Position numbers and translations under genes: made by a program. From Hamadaea flava (GTDB lineage Bacteria > Actinomycetota > Actinomycetes > Mycobacteriales > Micromonosporaceae): a stretch of 64,000 nt of DNA. The notes below the pieces were generated by a model. That model was not told the origin of the DNA and searched no databases. It saw only the letters and a list, made by a program, of their open reading frames with translations. How positions within the stretch are numbered: the first letter of the stretch is position 1; every line of letters starts with the position of its first letter. The DNA lies in assembly GCF_024172085.1 (NCBI RefSeq), contig NZ_JAMZDZ010000001.1, forward strand, positions 7,316,001 through 7,380,000, read 5' to 3'. Positions 7,796 to 16,006 of this stretch are shown here, piece by piece.

Positions 7796-9058
7796 ATGAC
7801 CAGGCGTACGCTCCTGCGCGTCGTCGTATCCGCAGCTTTGGCGCTGACATCCACGGTCGCGGTCAGGCCGGCGATCGCCCAGGCCACCACCACCAATCCA
7901 GTCGTCACCTGGGACGCCAACGCCCAGCAGGCCATCTGGGACGTGGCGCAGCAGCAGCCCAACGAGCAGGCCCGCAGTTTCGCGATGGTGCACGGGGCGG
8001 TCTACGACGCGGTGAACGCGATCGCGGGCAAGCCGTACCAGCCGTATCTGGTCGCGCCGGCCGCCAAGGGCACCGAATCCACCGACGCCGCGGTCGCTGC
8101 GGCGGCGTACCAGATGCTCGTGTCCTTGTTCCCGGCGCAGCAGGCCCGCCTGCAGGCGCAGTACGACGAAGCCCTGGTCGCGATCGCCGACGGTGCGGCC
8201 AAGCAGGGCGGCATCGCGGTCGGTACGCAGGCGGCGGCCGCGATGATCGCGGCGCGGCAGAACGACGGCGCGTTCGGTTCGCAGACCTGGGTGATCGGCA
8301 CGCAGCCCGGGCAGTGGCGCCCGACGCCGCCCACCTACGCCTCGGCCGGGGCGTGGACCGGGCACGTCAAGCCGTTCCTGCTCCCCAGCGCGTCGATGTT
8401 CCGCACGTCCGGCCCGCCCGCGCTCACCAGCGCTGCTTATGCTCGCGACCTCAACGAGGTGAAGCGGATCGGCGGGGTCGACAGTACGGTCCGCACCGCC
8501 GACCAGACCGAGGCGGCGATCTGGTGGCACGACCGGCACCTCGCCGAATGGGAGATCAAGCGGCAGATCGTGGTCAGCCAAGGACTGAGCCCGCTGCAGG
8601 CCGCGCGCATGTTCGCCATGGTCGACATGACCGAGGCCGACGCGCTGATCGCCTGCTACAACGAGAAGGAGTACTGGGGCTTCTGGCGGCCGGTGACCGC
8701 GGTCCAGCTCGCCGACACCGACGGCAACAAGGCGACCGCGGGCGACCCGAGCTGGATGCCGCTGCTGGTCACGCCGGCGTTCCCCGAGTACACGTCGGGC
8801 CACACCTGCTTCACCTCGGCGTCGATGACGACCTTGGCGTACTTCTTCCACCGCGACGACATCTCGTTCAGCGCGTACAGCCCGGCCGCGAACGCGACCC
8901 GGCACTACAGCAGCTTCTCGCAGGCGCTGGCCGAGGTCGTCGAGGCGCGCATCTGGGGCGGCGTCCACTTCCGCTCCGCCGACAACCAGGGCGTGCGGAT
9001 CGGCCTGTCGGTGTTCGCGTACATGGCCGCCGGACCCTACTTCAAACCCCGGCGATAA
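7796..9058 (+). CDS. Secreted vanadium-dependent haloperoxidase / PAP2-like protein
   Basis: 420 residues with an export signal (TRRTLLRVVVSAALALTS, cleavage near AIAQA). The all-alpha domain carries the phosphate/vanadate pocket signature: KEYWGFWRP (Lys and Arg), EYTSGHT (S334, G335, H336) and RIWGGVHFR (R385, H391). The order and spacing match vanadium-dependent haloperoxidases and related PAP2 phosphatases. ATG 7796 has GGGGAGGA four bases upstream and is preferred over an upstream in-frame GTG. Whether it oxidises halides, binds vanadate or is a phosphatase cannot be read from sequence; the length and KxxxxxxRP motif favour the haloperoxidase family. Confidence 0.8.
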   Translation: MTRRTLLRVVVSAALALTSTVAVRPAIAQATTTNPVVTWDANAQQAIWDVAQQQPNEQARSFAMVHGAVYDAVNAIAGKPYQPYLVAPAAKGTESTDAAVAAAAYQMLVSLFPAQQARLQAQYDEALVAIADGAAKQGGIAVGTQAAAAMIAARQNDGAFGSQTWVIGTQPGQWRPTPPTYASAGAWTGHVKPFLLPSASMFRTSGPPALTSAAYARDLNEVKRIGGVDSTVRTADQTEAAIWWHDRHLAEWEIKRQIVVSQGLSPLQAARMFAMVDMTEADALIACYNEKEYWGFWRPVTAVQLADTDGNKATAGDPSWMPLLVTPAFPEYTSGHTCFTSASMTTLAYFFHRDDISFSAYSPAANATRHYSSFSQALAEVVEARIWGGVHFRSADNQGVRIGLSVFAYMAAGPYFKPRR

Positions 9059-9072
9059 GAAGGCACAGGCGT

Positions 9073-9552
9073 TCAGTCGTCCTTGGTCTCCGTGACGGTG
9101 GCGGTGGTGCCGTCGCAGGTCACGGAGACCACGAACTCCTGCCCGCGACCGTGGCCGCCGCCGTCCTGCTTGAACTTCACCCAGGCCGTACGCGCGGGGC
9201 CGCGTTGCGACTCGTCGAGCCGGAAGCCGGTCTTCGGAGTGATCCCCTCGACGGACGCGAGCCCGTTGCGGCAGGTCGCCCACAGGCTGCCGCCCGACCC
9301 GGTGAAATGCCGCCGGGCCGACGAAGCCGCGGGGGATGCCGTCGGAGAGGCGGCGGAGGACGACGACGGGGACGAGCTGGGCTGGGCCGTCGCCTGCGCT
9401 GTCGTCTGCGCCAGCCGGTCCTCGACCTCTTGCCGCGACAACGGCCGGCCGGGGAACTCGTCGCCGAGCGAGCTGACCGCCGTGAAGCCGAGCACGGTCG
9501 CGGTGGCCACCGCAGTGACCCAACCGGCCGTGATGAGAAGCCCTCGCCGCAT
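9073..9552 (-). CDS. Membrane-anchored hypothetical protein with Ser/Pro/Ala linker
   Basis: 159 residues: one N-terminal transmembrane segment (about 5-27, LLITAGWVTAVATATVLGFTAVSS), then a low-complexity Ser/Ala/Pro/Thr linker (about 54-80), then a compact external domain with two cysteines (WATCRNG, VTCDGTTATV) that may form a disulfide. A GATACT box begins 12 nt before ATG 9552. It is divergent from the two-component system at 9656, so it may belong to that regulon; this is inference. I do not recognise the external domain. Confidence 0.6.
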   Translation of the reverse strand: MRRGLLITAGWVTAVATATVLGFTAVSSLGDEFPGRPLSRQEVEDRLAQTTAQATAQPSSSPSSSSAASPTASPAASSARRHFTGSGGSLWATCRNGLASVEGITPKTGFRLDESQRGPARTAWVKFKQDGGGHGRGQEFVVSVTCDGTTATVTETKDD

Positions 9553-9643
9553 CGGCCCAGTATCCGGGAGGCAAGGATAACGGGAGGATAAGGGCGGCTC
9601 ATGATGCCGCAAACGGGGGTCGCGGGCGTACGCGGTCGGCGGC

Positions 9644-9649
9644 TAGCGT
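9644..9649 (+). promoter_or_regulatory. -10 box of the two-component operon
   Basis: TAGCGT begins 12 nt before GTG 9656 and no Shine-Dalgarno sequence follows, so the response-regulator mRNA is probably leaderless. Confidence 0.45.
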
Positions 9650-9655
9650 GGCCGC

Positions 9656-10372
9656 GTGACGAAGGTCCTGCTGGTGGAGGACGACGCGACCATTCGCGTC
9701 GCGGTGGTGCGCGCGCTCGGGCAACGGGGTCATGCGGTGGCGACCGCGCCGGACGCGCTGACCGGGCTGCAACTGGCGGTGTCCGAACGGCCGGAGATCG
9801 TGCTGCTCGACCTGGGGTTGCCGGATCTGGACGGCCGCGAGGCGCTGCGGATGCTGCGGGCGGTCAGCGCGGTCCCGGTCATCGTCGTCACCGCCGCCGG
9901 GGCGGAGAGCGACATGGTGCGCGCACTGGACGCCGGGGCCGACGACTACATCGTCAAACCGTTCGGCGCGGACCAGCTCGACGCCCGGATCCGGGCGGTG
10001 CTACGGCGGCTCGGCAGCGAAACGGCGGCCGGGCCGATCGTCGTCGGCGGGCTCGTGGTCGACGCCCGGGCCCGGCAGGCCAGCGTCGACGGGCGGCGAC
10101 TGGAGCTGACCCCGCGAGAGTTCGACCTGCTGCACTATCTGGCGCAGCGGCCGGATCAAGTGGTCAGCAAGGCGGACCTGCTGACCCACGTGTGGCAGAT
10201 CCCGTACGCGCGGGCGGACAAGACGGTCGACGTGCACCTGTCCTGGCTGCGGCGCAAACTGGGGGAGACCGCGCTGGAACCCCGCTACCTGCACACCGTG
10301 CGGCGGGTCGGCGTACGGCTGTCCGCGCCGGAGGCGCTGGGGACATCGCCGGAGCAGGGGACGGCCGCGTGA
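9656..10372 (+). CDS. OmpR/PhoB-family response regulator
   Basis: 238 residues. The receiver domain (1-118) has the acidic triad ED-D (E8, D9, D10), phospho-acceptor D52 (IVLLDLGLPD), T79 and K101 (YIVKPFG). The C-terminal winged helix (about 130-228) has LTPREFDLLHYLAQ and the recognition region DKTVDVHLSWLRRKLG. The gene overlaps the kinase gene by four bases (GTGA), so the two are translationally coupled. Transcription appears to start at the start codon. It probably regulates its own operon and the PepSY gene downstream. Confidence 0.9.
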   Translation: MTKVLLVEDDATIRVAVVRALGQRGHAVATAPDALTGLQLAVSERPEIVLLDLGLPDLDGREALRMLRAVSAVPVIVVTAAGAESDMVRALDAGADDYIVKPFGADQLDARIRAVLRRLGSETAAGPIVVGGLVVDARARQASVDGRRLELTPREFDLLHYLAQRPDQVVSKADLLTHVWQIPYARADKTVDVHLSWLRRKLGETALEPRYLHTVRRVGVRLSAPEALGTSPEQGTAA

Positions 10373-11649
10373 GACTGCGGCAAGCCGCACTGCTGATCGC
10401 GGCGATGACCCTCGTGCTGGCCGCGCTGCTGCTGCCGTTGGCTCGGCTGGTGCAGGTGCTGGCGGCCGACCGGGCCCTGTCGGCCGCGGTCGACAAGGCT
10501 CGCAACCTGGAGTTCCTCGTCACCAGCGTCAGCCAGGACGACCTGGCCGCGGCCGTCGACCAGGCCAATTCCGATCTGCCGCGATATCCGGCCACCGTCT
10601 ACCTGCCCGACGGCACCGTCCTCGGCTCGGCCCAGCCGCGTACGGCGGCGGTGGAACTGGCCGCACGCGGGTCCAGCCTCACCGCCGAAGGCGACGGCGG
10701 CTGGGAGGTCGTCGGCCCGGTCGCCGGGAGCGCGTACACCGGGATCGTGGTGGTCCGCGTGTTCGTCGGCGACGACGAACTGACCCGAGGCGTCGCCCGG
10801 ACCTGGACCGTCCTCGGCGTACTGGGTGCGGGTGCGCTGCTGCTCGCCGTGCTCGCGGGGGACTGGCTCACCCGCGCGGCGGTCCGCCCGATCCGGGAAC
10901 TGGCCGCGCTCTCGCACCAGCTCGCCTCCGGCCGGCTCGCGGCCCGCTCGCGCGTCCACGGCCCACCCGAGGTCCAGGCCGTCGCCGAGGGCCTCAACCA
11001 TCTCGCCGGCCGCATCGAAGACCTGCTCCGCGCCGAGCGCGAGTCCGTCGCCGACATCTCTCACCAGTTGCGTACGCCGTTGACGGCGCTGCGTCTGGAG
11101 GTGGAGGCCACCCCGGGCACGGCTGCGATCGCCGAACACGTCGCGAGCCTGGAAGCCGCCGTCACCCGGGTCATCGAGCAGGCCCGCCGATCCGGCGTAC
11201 CGGTGGCCCCGGCGGCCTGCGACGCGGCCCTGATCGTCGCCGAGCGCGCCGAGTTCTGGGCGGCGCTGGCCGAGGACCAGGCCCGGCCGGTCACGACGGA
11301 GATCGCGGCCGGTCCGGTGCTGGTCGGCGTCGCCGAGGCGGATCTGCGTACGTGTGTGGATGTGTTGCTGGGCAACGTTTTCGCCCACACCCCGGACGGA
11401 GCCGCGTACGCCGTCAGGTTGACCGGCGGGGGACAGCTGACCGTCGAGGACGCCGGACCCGGCTTCAGCTCACCCGACGTACGCCGTGGTGAAAGCGGTG
11501 GCGGGTCGACCGGGCTCGGCCTGGACATCGCCCGGCGGACCGCCCAGTCCAGCGGCGGCGACCTGACCATCGGCCCGTCCCGGCTCGGCGGCGCCCGGGT
11601 CGTCGTCGACCTCGGCCCGCCCCGGCAACCATCCTTTGCCGTTCGTTAG
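10369..11649 (+). CDS. Membrane sensor histidine kinase
   Basis: 426 residues. Two transmembrane segments (about 5-30 and 146-166) flank an extracytoplasmic sensor domain of about 115 residues. HAMP follows (about 167-220), then the HisKA H-box ESVADISHQLRTPLTALR with H232. The ATPase domain shows an N-box LLGNVFAHTPDG, G1 VEDAGPGF and G2 GSTGLGLDIAR. The GTG start overlaps the response-regulator stop. It lacks extra domains, so signal sensing must lie in the periplasmic-side loop, whose ligand is unknown. Confidence 0.9.
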   Translation: MRLRQAALLIAAMTLVLAALLLPLARLVQVLAADRALSAAVDKARNLEFLVTSVSQDDLAAAVDQANSDLPRYPATVYLPDGTVLGSAQPRTAAVELAARGSSLTAEGDGGWEVVGPVAGSAYTGIVVVRVFVGDDELTRGVARTWTVLGVLGAGALLLAVLAGDWLTRAAVRPIRELAALSHQLASGRLAARSRVHGPPEVQAVAEGLNHLAGRIEDLLRAERESVADISHQLRTPLTALRLEVEATPGTAAIAEHVASLEAAVTRVIEQARRSGVPVAPAACDAALIVAERAEFWAALAEDQARPVTTEIAAGPVLVGVAEADLRTCVDVLLGNVFAHTPDGAAYAVRLTGGGQLTVEDAGPGFSSPDVRRGESGGGSTGLGLDIARRTAQSSGGDLTIGPSRLGGARVVVDLGPPRQPSFAVR

Positions 11650-11726
11650 CCGTCGCACTGCCCGCCCATAGGCGCCCTCCCGGCAAAGTCAGGTCCATCG
11701 AAACCGACGCTGACAGGGAGGACGTT

Positions 11727-12233
11727 GTGCGTACCAAATGGATTGTCGTGGCCGGGGTGACTGCCGGAGTGCTGGTCAGCGGAACCGCGGTGGCCGCCGC
11801 CACAGACCGGGTCGTGCCCACGGTCGCGAGCAGCCCGAGCGCGAGCCCGGCGGGCGTGAGCCGGGCGGAGGCCGAGCGGATCGCGCAGGCGTTGGTGCCC
11901 GGCGCGCGGGTCGTCGAGACCAAGCGGGACGTCGACGGCGGCCGGGCGGTGTGGAACGTGCACCTGATCACCGCGCAGGGGGCGAAGGTCGAGGTCAAGG
12001 TCGACCTGAGCACCGGTGCAGCTCGGATCGACGACCGCCGCGAAACCGAGCCCGGCGACGACCGCGGCCGGGACGATTCTGGAACCGACGACCACGGCGG
12101 CCGTGGCCGTGACGATTCTGAAACCGACGACCACGGTGGACACGGCAACGACGACACCGGAACCGACGACCACGGCGGACACGGCAACGACGACACCGGA
12201 ACCGACGACCACGGCGGCCGTGGCCGTCACTAA
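11727..12233 (+). CDS. Secreted PepSY-domain protein with Asp/His/Gly repeat tail
   Basis: 168 residues. After a signal peptide (about 5-27) comes one PepSY domain (about 44-103: VSRAEAERIAQALVPGARVVE ... VWNVHLITAQGAKVEVKVDLSTG), a fold linked to inhibition of extracellular proteases and often placed beside two-component systems. The C-terminal 60 residues are tandem repeats of a 13-residue unit such as GTDDHGGHGNDDT, extremely rich in Asp, His and Gly and plausibly able to bind divalent metal. It starts at GTG 11727 behind GGGAGGAC, 77 nt after the kinase stop, so it probably belongs to the same regulon. Confidence 0.75.
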   Translation: MRTKWIVVAGVTAGVLVSGTAVAAATDRVVPTVASSPSASPAGVSRAEAERIAQALVPGARVVETKRDVDGGRAVWNVHLITAQGAKVEVKVDLSTGAARIDDRRETEPGDDRGRDDSGTDDHGGRGRDDSETDDHGGHGNDDTGTDDHGGHGNDDTGTDDHGGRGRH

Positions 12234-12238
12234 CCCCC

Positions 12239-12320
12239 AAGCGTGATCATCGCGCCAGCCATGTCGTTCCGGCGGCGAAAGGTCCGCCGAAACCGCTTGG
12301 TCGGCGCGATGATCACGCTT
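12239..12320. terminator. Long inverted repeat between convergent genes
   Basis: Perfect 18-bp arms, AAGCGTGATCATCGCGCC at 12239-12256 and its complement at 12303-12320, are separated by 46 bp. They lie between the ends of the PepSY and TetR genes; the right arm includes the last two codons and stop of TetR. Most likely a bidirectional terminator, although the arms are long for one. Confidence 0.5.
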
Positions 12321-12936
12321 TCTGGTGGCGACTCCGGTACGCGAATAGGCGGTCGAGGTGGTAGATCAGAATCGCCTCGGCCGCCGCACCGTCGCGTTGA
12401 CCGCCGAGCACGCTGGAACCGAGCCCGTTGGTGAGGGCGAGCAGCGCGGCGGCCACTGTCGGTGCCACCAGGTCCGGATCGACCTCGCCCTGCTCCTGCG
12501 CGGTCTGTAGCTGCCGGGTCAGGAACCGTTCCAGCGCGTCGGGATAGGTGCCACCGTGCTCCGCGCCCAAGGCCGGCTCGGCGAGCACGAGGGTGTAGTA
12601 GGCCGCGTAGGTGCGTGTCAGCCGACGGCTCTCGTCGTCGGTGGGCAGGATCGCCGACAGCGTGCCGTAGATGGTCGATTGTGGAGTCGGCGGCAGGCCC
12701 CGAGCGCGGATGTGCCGCTCCACCCGGGCCGACAGCTGCTCGCCCAGGTACACCATCGCGCCGAGCAACAGCTCGTTCTTGCTGTGGAAGTAGTACTGCA
12801 CCAGGCGCAGCGACACGCCTGCCTCGGCGGCCACCTCCCGCATGCTCGCCGCCTGGAGACCTCGCGACGCCGCGATGCGTAGCAGTGCTTCACCGATCTC
12901 GCGACGGCGTACGTCGTGGTCCACCCGCTTCGGCAT
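12313..12936 (-). CDS. TetR-family regulator of the adjacent hydrolase
   Basis: 207 residues with an N-terminal TetR HTH (about 10-58: GEALLRIAASRGLQAASMREVAAEAGVSLRLVQYYFHSKNELL) and a helical ligand/dimer domain. It is divergent from an alpha/beta hydrolase, with TGATAC-N4-GTATCA between them. That site overlaps the -35 side of its own promoter, a typical autoregulated repressor arrangement. A TAGGCT box 12 nt before ATG 12936 indicates leaderless translation. The inducer is unknown but may be the hydrolase substrate. Confidence 0.85.
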   Translation of the reverse strand: MPKRVDHDVRRREIGEALLRIAASRGLQAASMREVAAEAGVSLRLVQYYFHSKNELLLGAMVYLGEQLSARVERHIRARGLPPTPQSTIYGTLSAILPTDDESRRLTRTYAAYYTLVLAEPALGAEHGGTYPDALERFLTRQLQTAQEQGEVDPDLVAPTVAAALLALTNGLGSSVLGGQRDGAAAEAILIYHLDRLFAYRSRHQKA

Positions 12937-12942
12937 GCGGCT

Positions 12943-12948
12943 AGCCTA
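12943..12948 (-). promoter_or_regulatory. -10 box of the TetR gene at 12313-12936
   Basis: TAGGCT on the minus strand begins 12 nt before ATG 12936; the operator at 12957-12972 lies in the spacer toward the -35 region. Confidence 0.45.
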
Positions 12949-12956
12949 CCTCATCG

Positions 12957-12972
12957 TGATACAGTCGTATCA
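12957..12972. promoter_or_regulatory. TetR operator candidate
   Basis: TGATAC-AGTC-GTATCA, a perfect 6-bp dyad with a 4-bp centre, sits in the 57-bp gap between the divergent TetR and hydrolase genes, where repressor binding would block both. Confidence 0.55.
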
Positions 12973-12993
12973 TCAAAAGCGAGGAGGCACCTC

Positions 12994-13872
12994 ATGGGAG
13001 TCAGCTCCTTCACCAGTGACCAGGCCCGCAGCACCTTCACCCTCGCGTACGACGAGGCGATGCAACGCCTCTGGCCGGCCGGGTGGACCTCGACCGACAT
13101 CACGACGGCCTACGGGCCGACGCGGGTCAACCGGTTCGGGCCGGCGGACGGCGTACCCGTGGTGTTGCTGCCGGGCGCGGCCGGGAACTCACTGATGTGG
13201 TACCGATACGTCGCCGACCTCGGCCGCGACCACCAGGTGCTCGCGGTGGACCCGGTGGGCGAGCCGGGCGGATCGCGGCAGGACAAGCCGATCGACACCG
13301 CCGACGACCTCACCGAATGGCTTGGCGAAGTGTTCACCGGGCTGGGCGTCGCCCAGGCGCACCTGATCGGCTGCTCCTACGGCGGCTGGACCGCGATGCA
13401 GTACGCCCTGCGCCACCCCGACCGCGTCGCGACGATGACCCTGCTGGATCCGGCCGGCTTCGGTAAGGTCGGCGGGCGCTTCCTCGCCTGGGTCATCCTC
13501 GGTGGACTCGCGGGGCTGGCCCCTCGGGGCGTACGCCATCGGGCCGCTCGGTGGCTTCGCAACGCCACGCTGTTGGACGACGACCTCATGGGGATGGCTC
13601 GCGTCTCGATGAGCTTCCGGCGGCGGCTGCCCGTCCCGCCCTCGTCGACCGACGACGAGCTGCGTACTTCGTCGACGCCCGCGCTGGTGTTGTTGGGTGC
13701 GAACAGCCAGCTCTACGACGCTGCTTCCGTTGCTCAGCGATTGCGTACTGTCGGCTCCTTCCACGTTGACGTGGTGCCGGATGCGGGGCACGACCTGCCG
13801 GTCAGCTGCCCATCGCTGGTCGTCGAACGTTCGCTCGCTTTCCTGGCACGGACCTCGTCGCGCGCTGCTTGA
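12994..13872 (+). CDS. Alpha/beta hydrolase
   Basis: 292 residues of the alpha/beta hydrolase fold: oxyanion-region VVLLPGAAGNS (about 56-66), strand and turn VLAVDPVGEPG, nucleophile elbow GCSYGG with S128, and catalytic histidine H266 in PDAGHDLP; the acid is probably in LVLLGANSQLYD. There is no signal peptide. ATG 12994 has GAGGAGG seven bases upstream. The gene is under a divergent TetR with an obvious operator, suggesting induced hydrolysis of an ester, lactone or similar small molecule. Confidence 0.82.
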   Translation: MGVSSFTSDQARSTFTLAYDEAMQRLWPAGWTSTDITTAYGPTRVNRFGPADGVPVVLLPGAAGNSLMWYRYVADLGRDHQVLAVDPVGEPGGSRQDKPIDTADDLTEWLGEVFTGLGVAQAHLIGCSYGGWTAMQYALRHPDRVATMTLLDPAGFGKVGGRFLAWVILGGLAGLAPRGVRHRAARWLRNATLLDDDLMGMARVSMSFRRRLPVPPSSTDDELRTSSTPALVLLGANSQLYDAASVAQRLRTVGSFHVDVVPDAGHDLPVSCPSLVVERSLAFLARTSSRAA

Positions 13873-13934
13873 TCGGCTCGTGCTGCGATCGGCTCGTGCT
13901 GCGATCGGCTCGTGCTGCGATCGGCTCGTGCTGC
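13871..13934. repeat. Four tandem copies of a 16-bp unit
   Basis: GATCGGCTCGTGCTGC is repeated four times without mismatch just after the hydrolase stop and is followed by a fifth partial GATCGG. It lies in the 250-bp space between convergent genes. No coding signal is present. Confidence 0.85.
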
Positions 13935-13986
13935 GATCGGGGACGCAAGATTGTCGGCGGCCGTCGATCTTGGGTGTTTTAGCCCC

Positions 13987-14050
13987 ATGAACGGCGGCAG
14001 CCGACGATCTTCGAGGAGCGGATCGCGATGAATGGCGGCAGCCGACGATC
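13987..14050. repeat. 23-bp direct repeat, two copies
   Basis: Two 23-bp copies at 13987-14009 and 14028-14050 begin ATGAACGGCGG and ATGAATGGCGG and both end in AGCCGACGATC; they differ at one base and are spaced 41 bp apart. Just before them, CAAGAT (13947) and ATCTTG (13968) form an imperfect hairpin that may terminate the hydrolase transcript. Confidence 0.7.
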
Positions 14051-14122
14051 ATCGCGGCCGTGTCCGGACTGGCCGGCATCAATCGGCGGGTCGAGGGCGC
14101 GGACTCCATGATCGACGGGGCG

Positions 14123-15163
14123 TCAGGCCTTCGGCGTGCTCGCGCGGGCGCGGCCGTAGTCGGCTAGGGCGTGGAAGGCGGCCTTGGGCTCCCATGGCAT
14201 TCCTGGATAGACAGTTCCGGTACGCCCAGCCGGGAGGATCTTCACGATCCCGAAGCTGCCGAGGTCGAAGTCCTGCTCGGGATCATCGGATGTGGGCAGA
14301 TGCCGGGACGCGAAGGTGTAGACGAACGCGGTGTCCACGCCACCGGCGTCGTAGAGGTCGAGCAGCTCACGCACGTACGCAGCCTGCTCAGGTTCGTTGC
14401 GCTCCACGACCTCGGTGAGCCGGACCGCCTGCGCGGTGTTCTCGTCGTAGCCGATGATCTCCCCACGGCTGCCCCGATCCGCCGCACCGGTGAAGGGCGC
14501 GCAGCCGAACTCGGTGACGGCGAACGGCTTGCCCTGCGCGGTCATTTTCGCGAGGTTCGCGGGCAGGTCTGCCGCGTTGCTCGCGTCGCGGTAGGCGGCG
14601 TCGGTGGCGATGAAGTCGAACGGCGTCCAGTCCACCCCCTCCATAGGGAGCGAGGCGTACCCTATGAGTCCGCCGAACCGCTCGCGGGCGCCGGCCGCGG
14701 CCTGGGCCAGCAGTGCGTTGACGTCTCGCTGCAGGCCGGGGAGGATCTCGCGGATCCGCGCGGGATCGGTGAGGGCGGCTGCCCGCTCCGTGAGGGTGTC
14801 GCCGGGCAGCAGCCCGATCGTCATGATGCTGATCTCCGAGCCGGTCAGGAACCGGATGTCCGCCCCTTCCCGCCGGATCTGCTCCGCACGCTCGGCCCCA
14901 TCCAGGAGGAACTCCAGCAACTGGCTGGTAGTCAGGTCGTTGGTGAACGGGCAGTACCAGACCTCCAGCCCGACTGCGGCCGCGTGCCGGGCGGCGATCT
15001 CCAGACGGTCGGCGACTCCGCCGGTGATGCGTACGGCGTCGGCGTGCAACTCGTCGCGGATGATCCGCATGTCCTCGGCGACGATGCCGGGGTCGAAGGG
15101 TTCGTGCGTGGTGCTGCCGAGATTGGTGAAGCCGGTGTCGTAGGTGACGCCCCAGGCGCGCAT
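14123..15163 (-). CDS. TIM-barrel, glycoside-hydrolase-like protein of unknown function
   Basis: 346 residues, cytoplasmic (no signal peptide). The sequence alternates strands and helices as in a (beta/alpha)8 barrel: RAWGVTYDTGFTNLG at the start, LEVWYCPF, FLTGSEISIM, FDFIATDAAYR, FAVTEFGCAPF, DTAFVYTFASR. E110 after FLTGS and E218 in VTEFG occupy the positions of the acid/base and nucleophile glutamates of clan GH-A hydrolases, so a glycosidase-like activity is possible. I recall homologues carrying an abortive-infection label, which nothing here tests. ATG 15163 follows AAAGGAGG. A divergent TetR gene and a palindrome in the gap suggest it is the regulated target. Confidence 0.65.
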   Translation of the reverse strand: MRAWGVTYDTGFTNLGSTTHEPFDPGIVAEDMRIIRDELHADAVRITGGVADRLEIAARHAAAVGLEVWYCPFTNDLTTSQLLEFLLDGAERAEQIRREGADIRFLTGSEISIMTIGLLPGDTLTERAAALTDPARIREILPGLQRDVNALLAQAAAGARERFGGLIGYASLPMEGVDWTPFDFIATDAAYRDASNAADLPANLAKMTAQGKPFAVTEFGCAPFTGAADRGSRGEIIGYDENTAQAVRLTEVVERNEPEQAAYVRELLDLYDAGGVDTAFVYTFASRHLPTSDDPEQDFDLGSFGIVKILPAGRTGTVYPGMPWEPKAAFHALADYGRARASTPKA

Positions 15164-15178
15164 GACTGCCTCCTTTAA

Positions 15179-15193
15179 GGTACTCGCAGTACC
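15179..15193. promoter_or_regulatory. TetR operator candidate
   Basis: GGTACT-CGC-AGTACC is a perfect 15-bp palindrome 15 bp upstream of the TIM-barrel gene and 20 bp before the TetR gene; further GTAC half-sites follow to 15220. It overlaps the likely promoter region of both genes. Confidence 0.5.
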
Positions 15194-15212
15194 GTACACT
15201 AAATAGCGTACG

Positions 15213-15815
15213 ATGCGTACCGTGGCGGAAGCGCGGCGGCGAGGCGCGGAACTGGAGCAGGCGATCCTGCGGGCAGCCGCAGCAGAACTCGAGACCTCCG
15301 GCTACGCCGGCATGACCATGGACAAGGTCGCCCAGCGCGCGGGCACCAACAAGAACGCGATCTACCGCCGTTGGCCACAGCGTGCCGCGCTGGGCATTGC
15401 CGCGTACAAGTTCCTGGCCAGTGCCCGCACGCCGGCGCCCGACACGGGCAGCCTTCGCGGTGACGCGCTCGAACTGCTGAGGCAGGCCAACGCGACCTGG
15501 TCGTCACCGCGCGGCGCGATCCTGCGCGACCTCCTGGCCGCAGCCGCCGACGAGCCCGCGCTACTTGACCTGCTCCGCGAGCAAGCCGGCGGTGGTGCGA
15601 TGAACGCAGCCTGGTTCACCAGCCTGAGCCGCGCGGTGGCGCGCGGCGAAGCACCTCCCGAGGCGGTCCAGCCACGCGTGGCCGCGCTGCCGATGATGCT
15701 GCTCCGCGGCGAGTACGCGCTGCGAGGCGTCCCGTCGGTGTCGGACGAGACGCTGGTCGAGATCGTCGACGAGATCTTCCTGCCCCTGGTACGCGGCCGG
15801 GGCGTAGCCGCCTGA
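15213..15815 (+). CDS. TetR-family regulator
   Basis: 200 residues. The N-terminal HTH is clear (about 15-62: EQAILRAAAAELETSGYAGMTMDKVAQRAGTNKNAIYRRWPQRAAL), and a TetR_C-type helical domain follows. The start may be ATG 15213 or GTG 15222; neither has a good ribosome binding site. TACACT at 15195-15200 is a plausible -10 box giving a leader of only a few bases before ATG 15213. Divergent orientation and the shared palindrome make the TIM-barrel gene its probable target. Confidence 0.82.
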   Translation: MRTVAEARRRGAELEQAILRAAAAELETSGYAGMTMDKVAQRAGTNKNAIYRRWPQRAALGIAAYKFLASARTPAPDTGSLRGDALELLRQANATWSSPRGAILRDLLAAAADEPALLDLLREQAGGGAMNAAWFTSLSRAVARGEAPPEAVQPRVAALPMMLLRGEYALRGVPSVSDETLVEIVDEIFLPLVRGRGVAA

Positions 15816-16006
15816 TCTCTCCAGTCGCCACCCGATCGGCGACTGCCGGATCGACTGTCGGGCGATGCGATCTCCGGACGGCTACGCACGTTTCCGCGTC
15901 ACCGAAAGGTGGCCCCTCCACCGGAGATCACCTGGTTCGTCAACGGCAAGGAAGTGACCGCGTGGCGGTACTCCACGACTTCCCGGTCGCCGCGAGGGGC
16001 TCCGGC

